Below, piece by piece: positions 5,599 to 7,287 of a DNA stretch of 7,287 nucleotides. Source of the DNA: Chloroflexi bacterium RBG_19FT_COMBO_55_16. Its GTDB lineage: Bacteria; Chloroflexota; Anaerolineae; Anaerolineales; UBA4823. Positions within the stretch are counted from its first letter, which is position 1. Each line of letters begins with the position of its first letter. The translations under genes and the position numbers were made by a program. The stretch lies in the NCBI GenBank assembly GCA_001795335.1, contig MGOK01000030.1, forward strand, positions 1 to 7,287, read 5' to 3'. Below the pieces are notes generated by a model that did not search any database, was not told the DNA's origin, and saw nothing but the letters and a program-made list of their open reading frames with translations.

Positions 5599-6024
5599 AT
5601 GGTCGAATTAATCTTGAAAACAGACCCTTTGCGACCGGGTTGGTTTATTTCCGAGGAAGTGCAATCCCTCACGCCGGGCGCCAACCGCTGGCGGAATGGG
5701 ATCCGTTCCCATGCCTGGCGTCCTCCGACAGACGTTTACGAGACCGAAGAGGTGATTGTAGTGAGAGTCGAGATCGGAGGGATGCAAGAAGAAGATTTTG
5801 CGATCTCTTTAGCGGGGCGTTTGCTAACGATCCGGGGCCAGCGTCCAGACTTGCCCGAGCGACGCGCCTACCACCAGATGGAAATCTTCTTTGGAGAATT
5901 CTTATCAGAAGTCGAGCTGCCAGGACCGGTGGTAGCGGAGAGCATTACTGCCGAATACCAGGCTGGCTTTTTACGTTTGGTACTTCCCAAAGACCGGCCG
6001 AAACGAATCCAAATCAGTGATTAA
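5599..6024 (+). CDS. Hsp20 / alpha-crystallin family small heat-shock protein
   Basis: An ATP-independent holdase that binds unfolding proteins, normally as a large oligomer. The 141-aa protein has a short N-terminal arm (1-40) and an alpha-crystallin domain (about 41-131) opening with WRPPTDVYETEEVIVVRVEI (40-59). The domain continues through LLTIRGQR (75-82) and FFGEFLSEVELP (97-108), then AGFLRLVLPK (122-131), the position of the family's A-x-x-x-n-G-v-L motif. The C-terminal I-x-I anchor is IQI (137-139). ATG 5599 is chosen because GGAG (5587-5590) lies 8 nt upstream; an in-frame GTG at 5590 is possible but poorly spaced. The gene lies 22 bp after tpx and 13 bp before lon, fitting one transcript. 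No CIRCE element is visible nearby. Confidence 0.93.
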   Translation: MVELILKTDPLRPGWFISEEVQSLTPGANRWRNGIRSHAWRPPTDVYETEEVIVVRVEIGGMQEEDFAISLAGRLLTIRGQRPDLPERRAYHQMEIFFGEFLSEVELPGPVVAESITAEYQAGFLRLVLPKDRPKRIQISD

Positions 6025-6037
6025 TTAGACTACACCT

Positions 6038-7287
6038 ATGCCTGCATCGCGTTGGATCCAAAGCGTCTCTGAACTTCTCAAATGGTTTGAAGAGGAAGGG
6101 GACTACCCCGCAGACCTGTTTCTCAGGCCGATCACGCCGCGCGTGATGGTAAAAAATGGCGAACACGAAAGGGAGGGGTCTCAAGAGGAAGAAGAAATCG
6201 CCGGGCAGATCCCAGCTGAGTTGCCGATCCTGCCATTGCGCGGGGTAGTGGTTTATCCCCAAACGGCTGTCCCTCTGACCATCGGCCAGCCACGCTCCAT
6301 CCGTCTGGTGGACGATGTCATGGCAGGGGAGGAGCGATTGATCGGCCTGGTCGCCTCTCGAGACCCAGAGCTGGAATCCCCCGAACCGAAAGACCTCTTC
6401 TCGATTGGAACGGTGGCGATCGTCCACCGCCTGTTCCGGGCTCCGGATGGCACAATCCGGCTACTCGTCCAGGGACTGGCGCGCTTCCGCCTGGGCGAAT
6501 TCAGCCAGAATAATCCCTACCTGAAGGCCAACATCGAATTGATCCCCGAAGTCCTGGCGGACGACCTGGAAGTGGAAGCCCTGGCGCGCAACGCGCGCGA
6601 TCAGTTTGAAAAGATTGCCGAGATGATCCCCTCCATCCCGCGCGAGTTGGTATCGTCGGTCGTCGGGCTGGAGGACGCGTTGCAAACGGTATACACGATC
6701 GCCAACTTCCAGCGGATGGAACTGAGCGATGCCCAGGCGCTACTCGAGCTCGATCCGGTCTCTGGGAAGTTGCGCAAGCTGGCCGCCATCCTGGCGCACG
6801 AGGTCGAGGTGCTGGAGATCGGGCAGAAAATACAGAACGAAGCGCGCTCGGAAATCGAGAAGGTGCAACGGGAATACTTCCTGCGTGAACAGCTCAAAGC
6901 TATCCAGAAGGAGTTAGGCGAGGCGGATGAACAGACAGCAGAAGTAGAAGAGTTCCGTAAGAAGATCGATGCGGCTGGTATGCCAGAAGAATCAGAAAAG
7001 ATGGCGCGCCGGGAGCTGGAACGCCTTTCCCGGCTGCCAACTGCAGCCGCCGAATACGGCGTTATCCGCACGTATCTGGACTGGTTGGTTTCCTTGCCCT
7101 GGTCGATTACTACGCAAGACGATCTGGACATCCTACGCGCCCGGCAGGTACTAGACCAGGATCATTATGGGTTGGAGGATGTCAAGGAGCGGATCCTGGA
7201 ATACCTGGCAGTGCGGAAGCTGCGCCAGGAGCGGCGCGAGGAATTGGAAGCGGCTGAAACATCCGATTTTATCCGGCGCGTGCGGGA
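6038..7287 (+). CDS. lon: ATP-dependent Lon protease, N-terminal part, truncated by window edge
   Basis: Lon is a cytoplasmic AAA+ serine protease that degrades damaged and some regulatory proteins. The 416 codons present are roughly the first half of the usual 780-850 aa. After an extra N-terminal stretch (1-61), the Lon substrate-binding domain begins at LPILPLRGVVVYPQTAVPL (62-80) and runs to about 255. A helical region carries the hallmark REYFLREQLKAIQKELGE (278-295). Then come YLDWLVSLPW (346-355) and DQDHYGLEDVKERILEYLAV (373-392), which lead into the ATPase domain. The Walker A motif and the Ser-Lys catalytic dyad lie beyond the window end. ATG 6038 is the first start after an in-frame TAG at 6026-6028, yet it has no Shine-Dalgarno sequence; ATG 6146 (residue 37) is an alternative. 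The short gap after Hsp20 suggests translational coupling or a shared transcript. Confidence 0.96.
   Translation, partial: MPASRWIQSVSELLKWFEEEGDYPADLFLRPITPRVMVKNGEHEREGSQEEEEIAGQIPAELPILPLRGVVVYPQTAVPLTIGQPRSIRLVDDVMAGEERLIGLVASRDPELESPEPKDLFSIGTVAIVHRLFRAPDGTIRLLVQGLARFRLGEFSQNNPYLKANIELIPEVLADDLEVEALARNARDQFEKIAEMIPSIPRELVSSVVGLEDALQTVYTIANFQRMELSDAQALLELDPVSGKLRKLAAILAHEVEVLEIGQKIQNEARSEIEKVQREYFLREQLKAIQKELGEADEQTAEVEEFRKKIDAAGMPEESEKMARRELERLSRLPTAAAEYGVIRTYLDWLVSLPWSITTQDDLDILRARQVLDQDHYGLEDVKERILEYLAVRKLRQERREELEAAETSDFIRRVR

Noticed and set aside
5577..6020. 147-codon plus-strand open frame covering the whole Hsp20 gene
   Set aside because: It starts at TTG right after the tpx stop, is arginine-rich and resembles no known protein. 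The other frame is a clear Hsp20 with a good ribosome binding site.
6601..7131. 176-codon minus-strand open frame
   Set aside because: Serine-rich composition typical of an antisense shadow; it is opposite unmistakable Lon sequence.

Overview
The window reads as ordinary, well-packed bacterial chromosome. It most resembles the Chloroflexota (Anaerolineae-like lineages). That placement is an inference from protein style (the Lon, EF-P and DUF192 variants, and two conserved-looking proteins I cannot assign) and from gene mix. It is not proven by any single marker. No phage, transposase, CRISPR or other mobile signature is visible.

Left part (1-2386). The window opens inside efp (elongation factor P, minus strand, C-terminus cut off). 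A divergent intergenic region of 167 bp holds a good sigma70-type promoter for efp and, overlapping its -35 box, two perfect 27-bp tandem repeats with alternating inverted arms. Reading away from efp are a small DUF192 protein and, overlapping it by about 35 bp, a secreted cell-wall protein with three LysM-like repeats and a C-terminal M23 (LytM-type) peptidase domain.

Middle part (2383-4909). A DUF2007 protein with an acidic tail lies on the minus strand; its stop codon overlaps the stop of the peptidase gene. Divergent from it is a two-gene unit I cannot assign: a 527-aa protein that seems to alternate winged-helix-like and beta-rich modules, then a 145-aa protein that starts at TTG behind a perfect AGGAGG. 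The second protein has a CxxH/CxxC cysteine pattern and a C-terminal HTH-like segment. This pair is the best candidate for undescribed biology here.

Right part (4924-7287). A tRNA-Arg(UCU) gene is followed by a compact stress-protection cluster on the plus strand: thiol peroxidase (tpx), a small heat-shock protein (Hsp20) and the ATP-dependent protease lon, cut off by the window end before its ATPase Walker A motif. Gaps of 22 and 13 bp suggest co-transcription. Together they would handle peroxide detoxification, holding of unfolded protein, and degradation of damaged protein.
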